A stretch of 15,508 bases of DNA from Nitrospira sp. (GTDB lineage: Bacteria; UBA9089; CG2-30-40-21; SBAY01), in contig SBAY01000065.1 in assembly GCA_005239945.1 (NCBI GenBank), positions 1-15,508 on the forward strand, given 5' to 3'. Positions within the stretch are counted from its first letter, which is position 1, and each line of letters opens with the position of its first letter. The translations under genes and the position numbers were made by a program. The notes under the pieces are model-generated. The model ran no database searches, was not told where the DNA came from, and saw only the letters and a program-made list of their open reading frames with translations. This document shows, in pieces, positions 1 to 7,126 of this stretch.

Positions 1-125
1 ACAAGTTCGAGCTTCCAACTTTTTCGATAGGCTCTTAGTAGAGAGAATGGACGATTGGGAATGAAAGGTGATCAGCATACCGGTTACCAGCAATAATTAG
101 GTTAGATACTGGGAGGGGATAAGGA

Positions 126-185
126 TGTAGAATGTAGGATGTGGCATGAGACGGGGAAAGGCAATATTCTACATTCTACACCTAC
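126..185 (+). repeat. Heptad hairpin upstream of rsmH
   Basis: The left arm holds 7-bp units TGTAGAA, TGTAGGA and TGTGGCA (126-146). The right arm holds ATTCTAC, ATTCTAC and ACCTAC (166-185). Positions 126-140 pair with 166-180: 14 Watson-Crick pairs and one G-U over 15 positions, with a 25-nt loop. The hairpin ends 12 nt before the rsmH ATG and may replace or mask a normal ribosome binding site, because no strong SD is visible there. It has no U-tract and is unlikely to be a terminator. Confidence 0.7.
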
Positions 186-192
186 AAAGTGA

Positions 193-1149
193 ATGAATAC
201 TCATATTCTGGTAATGCTCAATGAGGTATTAGAATATTTAGAGGTGAAACCCGGTGGGGTTTATGTAGATTGTACCCTGGGTGAAGGCGGGCATACTGAG
301 GCAATTATCCAAAAAGGTGGTCAGGTTATCGGCATTGAGCAAGACGAAGAGATTCTGGACCGGGCAAAAACGCGATTAGCCCAAGAAAAAATCATTTTCG
401 TTCATGATAATTTCAGGAATATAAAGAAGATTTTAGCCAATTCCTTATTAAGAGTAGACGAGCCGTCTCGGCTCGTAAGTATGAAGCGAGACGCTTCATC
501 TACTATTAAGGGAAGTAGTGGGTTGTCTCCCAATTATGCAGACGGTATTTTATATGATTTAGGTATAAGTTCATTGCATTTTGAATCAACAACCCGTGGT
601 TTTAGTTTCAGATATGATGCCCCCTTAGACATGCGGTTGGATTCAAGGAATAAAATTAAGGCAAGTGATTTAGTCAATCGTTGCACGACTCAGGAATTGA
701 CAGACATCATCCTGAAATATGGCGAGGAGTCTAGGGCAAACAAAATTGCCCAGGCAATTGTTAAAAATAGACCGATTAGTACTACCTTTGAATTAATCAA
801 GGCTATTGAGTCAACGATTCCAAAACATAAAAGGATTCATCCGGCAACCAGGATATTTCAGGCATTAAGAATAGCCGTTAACCAGGAATTGGAGGCATTG
901 GACGAATCTTTGGATGGGGCGATATCGATGTTGAAAGAGGGCGGCCGGCTTGTGGTTATATCTTTTCACTCACTTGAGGACCGCCTGGTCAAATATAAAT
1001 TCCGTGACTGGCAAAAGCAAGGGTTGGTTAGAATTATGACTAAAAAACCGATTAGACCTGCTTATCAAGAGATTAAAGCCAACCCGCGGGCACGAAGTGC
1101 AAAACTTCGGGTAGTAGAGAAAATAATAGGACCTATAGACCTATTATAA
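193..1149 (+). CDS. rsmH: 16S rRNA (cytosine(1402)-N(4))-methyltransferase RsmH (MraW)
   Basis: RsmH transfers a methyl group from S-adenosylmethionine to N4 of C1402 in 16S rRNA, in the cytoplasm. The start HILVMLNEVLE matches the family N-terminus. The SAM-binding motif VDCTLGEGGHTEA lies at residues 25-38. YDLGISS (121-127), RGFSFRYDAPLDMR, HPATRIFQALRI, VVISFHSLEDRLVK and the C-terminal NPRARSAKLRV are all family hallmarks. ATG 193 is the first possible start because TGA at 190-192 closes the frame. The SD is weak (AAAGTGA). At 318 aa it is of normal length, but residues about 85-114 are an extra segment between ILAN and YADGIL. That segment is encoded by a palindromic DNA element at 450-510. 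As in most bacteria it heads the dcw cluster. No mraZ is visible in the 192 bases before it. Confidence 0.96.
   Translation: MNTHILVMLNEVLEYLEVKPGGVYVDCTLGEGGHTEAIIQKGGQVIGIEQDEEILDRAKTRLAQEKIIFVHDNFRNIKKILANSLLRVDEPSRLVSMKRDASSTIKGSSGLSPNYADGILYDLGISSLHFESTTRGFSFRYDAPLDMRLDSRNKIKASDLVNRCTTQELTDIILKYGEESRANKIAQAIVKNRPISTTFELIKAIESTIPKHKRIHPATRIFQALRIAVNQELEALDESLDGAISMLKEGGRLVVISFHSLEDRLVKYKFRDWQKQGLVRIMTKKPIRPAYQEIKANPRARSAKLRVVEKIIGPIDLL
450..510 (+). repeat. Palindromic element inserted in frame in rsmH
   Basis: An outer stem GTAGA/TCTAC (454-458 with 499-503) encloses two adjacent perfect hairpins. The first is CGAGCC (459-464) with GGCTCG (470-475) and loop GTCTC. The second is ATGAAGCG (481-488) with CGCTTCAT (492-499) and loop AGA. 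The loop GTCTC is exactly complementary to GAGAC (488-492) across the second loop, so a kissing contact is possible. The element is translated as part of an extra loop in RsmH without breaking the frame. This resembles the Rickettsia palindromic elements in design, but I make no claim of homology. Confidence 0.7.
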
Positions 1150-1202
1150 ATTATTACAGAAAAAATAGATTTTTGTCGATAAATTAAATAGGGAGGGAAA
1201 AA

Positions 1203-1694
1203 ATGGAACACACAGGTTTGAAACCTGGAAATGGATGTTGTGAGCCAAAGGTTGAAATAGACTATTGGCAACTATTCCAGAGTAAAGGAGATAAATTGTT
1301 AGTTCTACTCGGAAAACCTAAAAAAAGCGAAATAAGAAAAATTGCTATCCGTTCCCTGCTTGTCATCAGTGGGATACTTAGTATTTTATTTTTCCTGACA
1401 TCTACCCAGATTTCGATGACATCGAGAGGCTATACCATTTCCCAACTTCAAAAACAAATGCACCAGATGGAAAATGTCCAGAGAATGTTGTTAGTCGAGC
1501 TCTCTAGTTTAGAATCTTCTGAAAGGATTGAGGAAATAGCCACTCAAATGGGTTTATACATACCTGAGGGGGTTGAAATTGTCTATTTGCCACAACCGGA
1601 ACCTTTAGCTCAAGAGGAAGATAAAGGGATGTTTCATAAATTAGTCGCCTTGTTTTTCAAGACAAAAAAGGCTGAGGCTTCGGTGAGAGAATAA
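1203..1694 (+). CDS. ftsL: FtsL-like cell division protein
   Basis: This is a probable bitopic divisome protein. FtsL pairs with FtsB and FtsQ and helps activate FtsW/FtsI at the septum. What is visible: a cytoplasmic N-terminus of about 49 residues, one transmembrane helix at about 50-67 (rich in L, I, V and F), then a polar coiled-coil-like stretch SQLQKQMHQMENVQRMLLVE. It ends with the FtsL/FtsB-type box SSERIEEIATQMGLYIPEGV, followed by a basic tail. ATG 1203 follows the SD GGGAGG (1191-1196) by 6 nt. At 163 aa it is a little long for FtsL. The position directly after rsmH is the classic ftsL slot and is the main reason for the name; sequence alone would also allow a generic septum formation initiator. 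The 53-nt gap from rsmH is the only sizeable junction here without a tandem repeat. Confidence 0.8.
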   Translation: MEHTGLKPGNGCCEPKVEIDYWQLFQSKGDKLLVLLGKPKKSEIRKIAIRSLLVISGILSILFFLTSTQISMTSRGYTISQLQKQMHQMENVQRMLLVELSSLESSERIEEIATQMGLYIPEGVEIVYLPQPEPLAQEEDKGMFHKLVALFFKTKKAEASVRE

Positions 1695-1701
1695 AAGAAT
1701 A

Positions 1702-1728
1702 GGACATATAGGGCATATAAGACATATA
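1702..1728 (+). repeat. Nonamer tandem repeat, ftsL-murE gap
   Basis: Three 9-bp units GGACATATA, GGGCATATA and AGACATATA lie back to back. They fill most of the 53-nt gap and have no inverted partner. They resemble the nonamers inside murF (4024-4082) and in the murC-murB gap, so they form a second repeat class beside the 7-bp units. Confidence 0.75.
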
Positions 1729-1736
1729 AAAATTCT

Positions 1737-1742
1737 GGGAGG
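1737..1742 (+). promoter_or_regulatory. SD site that decides the murE start
   Basis: GGGAGG lies 5 nt before ATG 1748 but only 2 nt before the alternative in-frame TTG 1745. The ATG is therefore the better start. Confidence 0.7.
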
Positions 1743-1747
1743 AATTG

Positions 1748-2629
1748 ATGAACTTAGAAAGGCTGGTCTACAATCTAAAAGAAAGGCAGGTTATTGGCAA
1801 CCTTAACTTAGAAATAACCAACATCACCACTGATTCTAAAAAGGTAAGTGCCGGGTCCTTATTCATTTGTATCGAAGGATTTAAGGTTGATGGACATAAT
1901 TACATAACTGAGGCAATTCAAAGAGGGGCAACGGCAATCCTCATTTCAAAAAAGGCTTGTCTTGTTAATGTCCCTGTTACCCCAACAATTACCTATATTA
2001 AGGTTCCTGATACGAGACTGGCTACCCCGATAATTGCAGATACCTTCTACGACCACCCCTCCTCAAAACTTAGATTAATCGGTATTACCGGGACGAATGG
2101 TAAAACAACCACGGCCTATCTTATCGAATCGATACTAAATACCGCCGGCTATAAACCTACTCGCATATCGACAATTACTACCAAGATAGGCAACACCGAA
2201 ACACTATCGAACCAGACTACTCCAGAGGCATTAGAACTCCAAAAGATATTATCCGAGGCAGTTAAAAAAAACTCAACCCATGTAGTCATGGAGGTTTCTT
2301 CTCATGCCTTAGCCCTTCATCGCACCCTGGGTTGTGAATTCGATATCGCTATCTTTACCAATATTACTCCGGAACACTTAGATTTTCATCTGACGGAAAA
2401 TGATTATTTAGCCGCAAAATTAAAATTATTCAAGGCACTTCCTGAATCAGCCACGGCAATTATTAATCTCGATGATACCCATTCAAAAGAGGTAATTTCT
2501 AATACCCAGGCAAAAACAATTACCTACGGTTTATCGGATAAGGCACAAATTTATGCATATAAGATTGAATCAACGATTTCCAATACCTCTTTTTTTTTAA
2601 GTATTCAGGGCAAAAATCAACTCGAATAA
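1748..2629 (+). CDS. murE: MurE, UDP-MurNAc-tripeptide synthetase, N-terminal part (frameshifted gene)
   Basis: MurE adds the third residue of the stem peptide to UDP-MurNAc-L-Ala-D-Glu, using ATP, in the cytoplasm. This part carries the Mur N-terminal substrate domain (ITTDSKKV, LFICIEGFKVDGHNYI), the ATP-binding loop GITGTNGKTTTAYLIE, TTPEALELQ, and MEVSSHALALHRTLG. It also has NITPEHLDFH and AAKLKLF, where the family has its carbamylated lysine. The frame ends at TAA 2627-2629, in the strand just before the family motif GxxNVYNALAA. That motif continues in the -1 frame from about 2626. Joined with the next entry the product would be about 498 aa, the normal MurE length. A run of nine T (2590-2598) lies shortly upstream of the break. 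The break may be a real mutation, an assembly error, or a site bypassed by slippage. Confidence 0.93.
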   Translation: MNLERLVYNLKERQVIGNLNLEITNITTDSKKVSAGSLFICIEGFKVDGHNYITEAIQRGATAILISKKACLVNVPVTPTITYIKVPDTRLATPIIADTFYDHPSSKLRLIGITGTNGKTTTAYLIESILNTAGYKPTRISTITTKIGNTETLSNQTTPEALELQKILSEAVKKNSTHVVMEVSSHALALHRTLGCEFDIAIFTNITPEHLDFHLTENDYLAAKLKLFKALPESATAIINLDDTHSKEVISNTQAKTITYGLSDKAQIYAYKIESTISNTSFFLSIQGKNQLE

Positions 2630-2637
2630 ACCTGAAA

Positions 2638-3243
2638 TTGATTGGCGAACATAATGTCTATAATGCCTTAGCGGCTATAGCCTGCGGGATAGTTGAGCAA
2701 ATAGATATCCAGACTATCAAAAAAGGGGTTGAAGATGTCCCCGGTGTCCGAGGTAGATTCGAGTTGATTGACAAAGGACAGGATTTTACCGTAGTCATTG
2801 ATTACGCCCATACACCTGATGGATTAAAGAATGTTTTATTATCAAGCAGAAAGTTGAATCCCAAAAGAATCATTACCGTCTTTGGTTGTGGCGGTGATCG
2901 TGATAGAGAAAAAAGACCCCAGATGGGTAACATCTCAACGACGCTGAGCGATTACACCATTATTACGACAGATAACCCAAGGAATGAAGACCCGCAGGAG
3001 ATTATTAAAGAAATCGAGATGGGGATTAGGAATAAGTCTTATGGGTATTATAAGTCCTATGAAAAAATAACTGATCGTGCTGAAGCCATTACCAAAGCGT
3101 TAAATTACGCCAGGCAAGGGGATTTGGTGCTCATTGCCGGCAAAGGGCATGAGACCTATCAGATATTCGGGGATAAAAAAATCCACTTTGATGACTTCGA
3201 AGTAGTGGAAAAGGTATTAGATGGAACCATTAAAAATAGATGA
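2638..3243 (+). CDS. murE: MurE, C-terminal part, meso-DAP type (frameshifted gene)
   Basis: This is the remainder of MurE: GEHNVYNALAAIA, GVRGRFELID, VVIDYAHTPDGL, VFGCGGDRDREKRPQMG, and the C-terminal ligase domain ending in LIAGKGHETYQI. The motif DNPR (bases 2971-2982) is the known specificity marker for meso-diaminopimelate rather than L-lysine. TTG 2638 is only the first start-like codon in this frame. Homology already begins at ATA 2626 (residues INLKLIGEHN), so an independent start here is unlikely and no SD precedes it. The likely joined reading is QLE followed by INLKLIGEHN, which needs one extra base near 2626. Without the N-terminal ATP site this half alone would be inactive. The fragment ends inside the start of murF. 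Confidence 0.9.
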   Translation: MIGEHNVYNALAAIACGIVEQIDIQTIKKGVEDVPGVRGRFELIDKGQDFTVVIDYAHTPDGLKNVLLSSRKLNPKRIITVFGCGGDRDREKRPQMGNISTTLSDYTIITTDNPRNEDPQEIIKEIEMGIRNKSYGYYKSYEKITDRAEAITKALNYARQGDLVLIAGKGHETYQIFGDKKIHFDDFEVVEKVLDGTIKNR

Positions 3244-4639
3244 AATATTACTTTCAACAGGAGGTGAGTTATTACAGGGGGATAAGGATAAATGGATTTG
3301 TGGAATTTCCACCGACAGCAGACAGCCGATTATTCAAGGACAGATGTTTATTGCCCTTAAAGGCGATAAATTCGATGGACATGATTTTATTGAGGAGGTG
3401 ATTAAAAAAGGTGTCAGTGCCTTAATTATCTCTTCCAATTTCCAATTTCCAATTTCCAATTTCCAATCTCCAATTTCCATTATTAAGGTAAAAAATACCC
3501 TTATTGCTTTAGGCAAGATAGCCGCGGACTATCGGCAAAAATTCCAGATACCCATAGTAGCCATTACAGGCAGTAATGGTAAAACAACAACCAAGGAAAT
3601 GGCGGCGATACTTCTGGCAAAAAAATTTAATACCTTGAAATCCAGAAGTAGTTTTAACAATGCTATTGGCCTGCCATTGACCCTGTTAGAATTAAACAAC
3701 ACCACCCAGGCCGCAGTAGTTGAAATCGGCATGAATCAGGTGGGTGAAATAAAATATCTGGCTCAAATAGCTAAACCGACTATTGGCTTGATTACCAATA
3801 TTGGGGAATCTCATCTGGGCTATCTTCACAGCCGGGCAAATATCGCTCAAGAAAAGGCTCAACTTTTAGAGGCAATGGACGGAATTGCTATTTTAAACCG
3901 CGATGATTATTACTCAAATAGAATAAAATTCAAGGGCCAGAAAATTACCTTTGGCATTCGTCACCGGGCAGATATTACGGCTGAGGATGTTACCCAGAAT
4001 GCAAATGGGATTAACTTTAAAATTTATAGGACTTATAGGACCTATAGGTCCTATAAGTCCTATAAGTCCTATAAATCCTATTCTGTCACCGTGCCTATTT
4101 TAGGATTACATAATGTTTATAATGTCTTAGGTGCAACGGCCATTGCCTGTGCCGCAGGTATCGAATGGGAACTGATTAAAGACGCATATCAGGAACTTAA
4201 AACACCTTATGGTCGAATGGGATTGCATTTTTATGGAGATGTCCGGGTAATCAATGATGCCTATAATGCCAATCCGACTTCGATGAAGGCGGCATTAGAG
4301 ACATTAAGCCAAATCCAGACCCGGGGTAGAAAAATTTTTGTGATGGGAGATATGCTCGAATTAGGAGATTTTAGTAAATCCTTCCATCGAACCGTAGTCA
4401 AAAAGGCAATAGAAACCGGTGTTAATATCCTTTTTACCATAGGCAAGGAGGCCGCCAGAGCGGCAAAAGATGCAGGTAAGCAAGGAGTGACGGTGTATCA
4501 ATGTGAAACTAACGAAGAAATAATTACCAGACTAAAGAAAATTTTAGCTGCCCAGGATATTATCTTAATTAAAGGTTCAAGAAAGATGAAGTTAGAGGAA
4601 GTGGTGGAAGGGTTAAAGCCGGTAATCGGTCATCAGTAA
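3221..4639 (+). CDS. murF: MurF, UDP-MurNAc-tripeptide:D-Ala-D-Ala ligase
   Basis: MurF adds D-alanyl-D-alanine (made by Ddl) to the UDP-MurNAc-tripeptide, with ATP, in the cytoplasm. Visible features: N-terminal domain with ISTDSR and MFIALKGDKFDGHDFI, ATP loop GSNGKTTTKEM (about 117-127), ITNIGESHLGYL, LGLHNVYNVLGA, the C-terminal VINDAYNANPTSMKAAL, GDMLELGDFS and LIKGSRKMKLEEVV. ATG 3221 overlaps murE by 23 nt, which suggests translational coupling, with GGAAAAGG as a possible SD. Two repeat tracts are translated in frame: 7-bp units giving FQFPISNFQSPIS (about residues 71-87) and 9-bp units giving six Y-R/K-T/S triplets (about 268-287). The last residues and the stop codon also lie in a heptad tract. 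The conserved motifs are intact, so the protein is probably functional with low-complexity surface loops. Confidence 0.95.
   Translation: MEPLKIDEILLSTGGELLQGDKDKWICGISTDSRQPIIQGQMFIALKGDKFDGHDFIEEVIKKGVSALIISSNFQFPISNFQSPISIIKVKNTLIALGKIAADYRQKFQIPIVAITGSNGKTTTKEMAAILLAKKFNTLKSRSSFNNAIGLPLTLLELNNTTQAAVVEIGMNQVGEIKYLAQIAKPTIGLITNIGESHLGYLHSRANIAQEKAQLLEAMDGIAILNRDDYYSNRIKFKGQKITFGIRHRADITAEDVTQNANGINFKIYRTYRTYRSYKSYKSYKSYSVTVPILGLHNVYNVLGATAIACAAGIEWELIKDAYQELKTPYGRMGLHFYGDVRVINDAYNANPTSMKAALETLSQIQTRGRKIFVMGDMLELGDFSKSFHRTVVKKAIETGVNILFTIGKEAARAAKDAGKQGVTVYQCETNEEIITRLKKILAAQDIILIKGSRKMKLEEVVEGLKPVIGHQ
3433..3480 (+). repeat. Heptad tandem repeat inside murF
   Basis: Five perfect copies of TTCCAAT run from 3433 to 3467, then CTCCAAT (3468-3474) and a truncated TTCCAT. 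Three units make 21 bp, so the protein repeats every 7 residues (FQFPISN, FQSPISI). No inverted partner lies nearby. It falls in the N-terminal domain, between the ALII strand and the IIKVKNT strand, where MurF homologues have a short loop. Confidence 0.85.
4024..4082 (+). repeat. Nonamer repeat with a perfect 42-bp palindrome inside murF
   Basis: Units of 9 bp (TATAGGACT, TATAGGACC, TATAGGTCC, TATAAGTCC and variants) are repeated about six times. Positions 4024-4065 are a perfect 42-bp palindrome centred between 4044 and 4045 with no unpaired loop in the DNA. It encodes repeated YRT, YRS and YKS triplets. Because the unit is a multiple of three, any copy number keeps the murF frame. Confidence 0.88.
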
Positions 4640-4672
4640 TCGGTAATCAGGTAAGGGAGAAGGCTGATTATT
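4622..4672 (+). repeat. Heptad repeat at the murF stop codon, murF-mraY gap
   Basis: Units GTAATCG, GTCATCA, GTAATCG and GTAATCA run from 4622 to 4649. The final murF residues VIGHQ and its TAA (4637-4639) are made of this repeat. TAATCAG (4644-4650) can pair with CTGATTA (4664-4670), a short 7-bp hairpin, so the second arm is reduced here. Confidence 0.65.
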
Positions 4673-4695
4673 GTAACAAAAAAAAGGGGTGGAAA

Positions 4696-5793
4696 ATGCT
4701 TTATCACATATTTTATGAATGGCTATATGAACCGGGAACTATTTTTTCTGTCTGCCGGGTTTTTCAATATATAACCTTTAGAGCGGCTTATGCCACTATC
4801 ACAGCCTTAATCATCTCCTTAATCATCGCTCCATGGATAATAAAAATATTAAGGCAAAAACATATTCAGCAGGTCATTCGTAAGGAATATCTTCATAATC
4901 ATCTTCATAAAGCTGATACACCGACTATGGGTGGAATAATTATTCTTATCCCATTACTTATTTCATCATTTCTCTGGTCAAGATTCGATATACGATTTAC
5001 CTGGATAATGATTGGTGTGACCTTAGGATTAGGGCTGATAGGGTTTATCGATGATTATCTGAAATTAGTGCGCCAAAAACATGAAGGTTTAGTGGTTAAG
5101 TATAAATTTAGTAGTCAGGTGCTCCTTGCCTCTGTTTTGGCTATCTATCTCTATCATAATCCTATCCAGTTGAAATATGGTACTTGTCTTTCCATCCCCT
5201 TTTTCAAGGGGATGCCGGTAGAAATAGGTGTGGCTTATATTTTACTTGTTGTCTTGATAATAGTCGGCACCTCAAATGCGGTTAATCTTACTGATGGATT
5301 AGACGGTTTAGCTATTGGAGCGGTGATATTTGCGGCTATTGGTCTGGCAGGGGCATCATATTTTGCCGGCCATTTTAAATTCGCTAATTATCTGAAAATA
5401 ATTTATGTCAGTGGTACGGGTGAAATAACGGTTTACCTGGGTGCTTTAATTGGTGCCTCACTTGGATTCCTCTGGTATAATGCCTATCCGGCGGATGTAT
5501 TTATGGGTGATACCGGCTCATTGTCCTTAGGTGGGATTTTGGGCACAGCCGCTATTTTGATTAAAAATGAATTGCTACTGCTTATCATCGGTGGCTTATT
5601 TGTTATCGAGGCTTTATCTGTAATTCTACAGGTTGGGTCGGTTAAATTGTTTCAACGCCGTATCTTCAAAATGGCACCGATACACCATCATTTCGAAAGA
5701 GAAGGTTGGAGTGAACCTAAGATTATTGTCAGATTCTGGATTATTGCCGGAATCTTTACCCTGTTAAGTCTAAGTACCCTGAAATTAAGGTAG
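4696..5793 (+). CDS. mraY: MraY, phospho-N-acetylmuramoyl-pentapeptide transferase
   Basis: MraY moves phospho-MurNAc-pentapeptide from UDP to undecaprenyl phosphate in the inner membrane, forming lipid I. The 365-aa length and polytopic hydrophobic pattern (about ten helices) fit the family. Signature motifs: HKADTPTMGG (71-80), GFIDDYLK with the paired catalytic aspartates (119-120), NAVNLTDGLDGLAIG (194-208), FMGDTGSLSLGG (269-280), and MAPIHHHFE (326-334) with the triple histidine loop. ATG 4696 follows the SD-like AGGGGTGG (4685-4692). The usual next gene, murD, is missing and ftsW follows after a heptad hairpin. Confidence 0.97.
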   Translation: MLYHIFYEWLYEPGTIFSVCRVFQYITFRAAYATITALIISLIIAPWIIKILRQKHIQQVIRKEYLHNHLHKADTPTMGGIIILIPLLISSFLWSRFDIRFTWIMIGVTLGLGLIGFIDDYLKLVRQKHEGLVVKYKFSSQVLLASVLAIYLYHNPIQLKYGTCLSIPFFKGMPVEIGVAYILLVVLIIVGTSNAVNLTDGLDGLAIGAVIFAAIGLAGASYFAGHFKFANYLKIIYVSGTGEITVYLGALIGASLGFLWYNAYPADVFMGDTGSLSLGGILGTAAILIKNELLLLIIGGLFVIEALSVILQVGSVKLFQRRIFKMAPIHHHFEREGWSEPKIIVRFWIIAGIFTLLSLSTLKLR

Positions 5794-5862
5794 AATTATT
5801 TGGATTTTCGATTTTGGATTGGGAAATTTTATATCCTCAATCGAAAATCGAAAATCGAAAAT
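5790..5862 (+). repeat. Heptad hairpin, mraY-ftsW gap
   Basis: The left arm has units TTTGGAT, TTTCGAT and TTTGGAT (5799-5819). The right arm has CGAAAAT three times (5842-5862), giving a stem of about 25 bp with a few mismatches. The same two words, TTTCGAT and TTTGGAT, recur in the ftsQ-ftsA and ftsA-ftsZ gaps. The 11 bases GTAGAATTATT that include the mraY stop codon (5790-5800) recur exactly at the ftsQ stop (12722-12732), also just before the repeat. Confidence 0.82.
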
Positions 5863-5867
5863 TTCAT

Positions 5868-5873
5868 AAGGAG
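5868..5873 (+). promoter_or_regulatory. SD site that decides the ftsW start
   Basis: AAGGAG lies 6 nt before ATG 5880. The open frame extends back to TTG 5814, but those 22 codons are only translated heptad repeat. The ATG is the real start. Confidence 0.85.
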
Positions 5874-5879
5874 TATTCA

Positions 5880-7004
5880 ATGTCTCACAGAGCACGAATC
5901 GATGTATTTTTATTTTTAATTACTATTGCCTTGATAGGACTTGGTCTGCTGATGATTTATAGTGCCAGTGCCATCACGGCTAATGAATATACTGGGGATT
6001 CCTATTATTTTTTAAAAAGACAGATTTGCTGGATAATACTTGGATTAATAGGACTTTTTGGTGCCTGGAGATTAAATTATCATTGGTTGCAAAATAAAAG
6101 TTTTCTTTTGGTTATAGCCGGATTATTTTTACTTAGTCTAACTTTAGTTCCTGGTTTGGGACAGGAAATAGGCGGGGCAACAAGATGGGTTAAGATAGGA
6201 TTTTTGAGTTTTCAACCATCAGAATTATTAAAAATTGTTTTTGTTATTTTTTTAACCGATTTTATCGTCCGCAGAAAAAATGATTTGCAGGATTTCTTTA
6301 AAGGATTTATTCCCTCTTTAATCCTTTTATTGATTGTCTCCATAATCCTTTTAAAACAACCTCATCTGGGTATGATTATCCTCTTGGGTATGGTTACTGT
6401 CTCTATTTTATTTGTCGGAGGGGCCAGGATTCAACATTTAATATATTTAATATTAGTGGCTCTGCCGACTATTTATGTCTTAGTTCTAATCGCCCCATAT
6501 CGATTCAGAAGATTAGTCGCATTTTTAAATCCATGGGCCGACCCGGAACATACCGGTTATCATATTATTCAATCATTAATTGCCTTAGGTTCTGGAGGAT
6601 TATGTGGTGTAGGATTAGGCGAAAGTAGATTAAAACTCTTCTACTTACCCCAATCCTCTACTGATTTTATCTTTGCGGTTATTGGTGAAGAAGGCGGCTT
6701 TTTACTGGCCGTGGTCGTTATCCTGCTTTTTTTGGGATTTGCCTATGCTGGCTGTAAAATCAGTCTTTCAGCCAAGGACTCCTATGGCTCATTATTGGCA
6801 TTTGGTATAACTATGCTCATTATCATGCAGTCACTTCTTAATATCGGTGTCGTTACAGCCGTAGTCCCAACAACAGGGATGCCGCTGCCTTTTATCAGCT
6901 TTGGAGGTTCCGCCCTACTTCTTAATATGATTGGGGTAGGGATTATTTTGAATGTTGCCAAGCAGACGCTGCATCAACCGTATAATTCCAGGCTGTATCA
7001 GTAG
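5880..7004 (+). CDS. ftsW: FtsW, SEDS-family septal peptidoglycan polymerase
   Basis: FtsW is a membrane glycosyltransferase of the SEDS family that polymerises lipid II at the septum together with a class B PBP (FtsI). The 374-aa product is hydrophobic with about ten helices. Recognisable motifs: LMIYSASAI near the N-terminus, GATRWVKIGFLSFQPSELLK, LLKQPHLGMIILL, the large loop with YRFRRLVAFLNPWADP and GYHIIQSLIALGSGGLCG, GLGESRLKLFYLPQSSTDF, IGEEGGF, and TTGMPLPFISFGGSALL. RodA and SpoVE share these features, but the dcw location favours FtsW. Its usual partner gene ftsI is not in this cluster. Confidence 0.93.
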   Translation: MSHRARIDVFLFLITIALIGLGLLMIYSASAITANEYTGDSYYFLKRQICWIILGLIGLFGAWRLNYHWLQNKSFLLVIAGLFLLSLTLVPGLGQEIGGATRWVKIGFLSFQPSELLKIVFVIFLTDFIVRRKNDLQDFFKGFIPSLILLLIVSIILLKQPHLGMIILLGMVTVSILFVGGARIQHLIYLILVALPTIYVLVLIAPYRFRRLVAFLNPWADPEHTGYHIIQSLIALGSGGLCGVGLGESRLKLFYLPQSSTDFIFAVIGEEGGFLLAVVVILLFLGFAYAGCKISLSAKDSYGSLLAFGITMLIIMQSLLNIGVVTAVVPTTGMPLPFISFGGSALLLNMIGVGIILNVAKQTLHQPYNSRLYQ

Positions 7005-7011
7005 GATAATT

Positions 7012-7102
7012 TAGGGGTTTAGGCTGTAGGCTGTAGGTAGATAGGCTATAGGTTATTAGATTTTCCTACCTACAGCCTACAACCTACAGCCTAAACCCCT
7101 AC
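7012..7102 (+). repeat. Heptad hairpin, ftsW-murG gap
   Basis: The left arm has GGCTGTA units and the right arm the complementary CCTACAG/CCTACAA units. Positions 7012-7030 pair perfectly with 7083-7101 (19 bp). The stem extends to 7037/7076 with one mismatch (26 positions). It fills almost the whole 122-nt gap and is followed by the murG SD, with no U-tract. Confidence 0.87.
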
Positions 7103-7126
7103 AATAATTGCTAAAGGTAGGGGAAA

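Noticed and set aside
2..61. Possible C-terminal end of an upstream gene reading through to TGA near 59-61
   Set aside because: Only about 19 codons are visible with no recognisable motif, and it does not look like the MraZ C-terminus. I leave it unassigned.
1150..1202. Possible promoter or repeat in the rsmH-ftsL gap
   Set aside because: The sequence is AT-rich with only the ftsL SD recognisable; no convincing -35/-10 pair or repeat.
5195..5215. Hairpin CATCCCCTT/AAGGGGATG inside mraY
   Set aside because: It encodes the ordinary MraY segment SIPFFKGMP that homologues also have, so it is not an inserted element.
5814..5879. Extended N-terminus for FtsW from TTG 5814
   Set aside because: It is translated heptad repeat, and a proper SD precedes ATG 5880.
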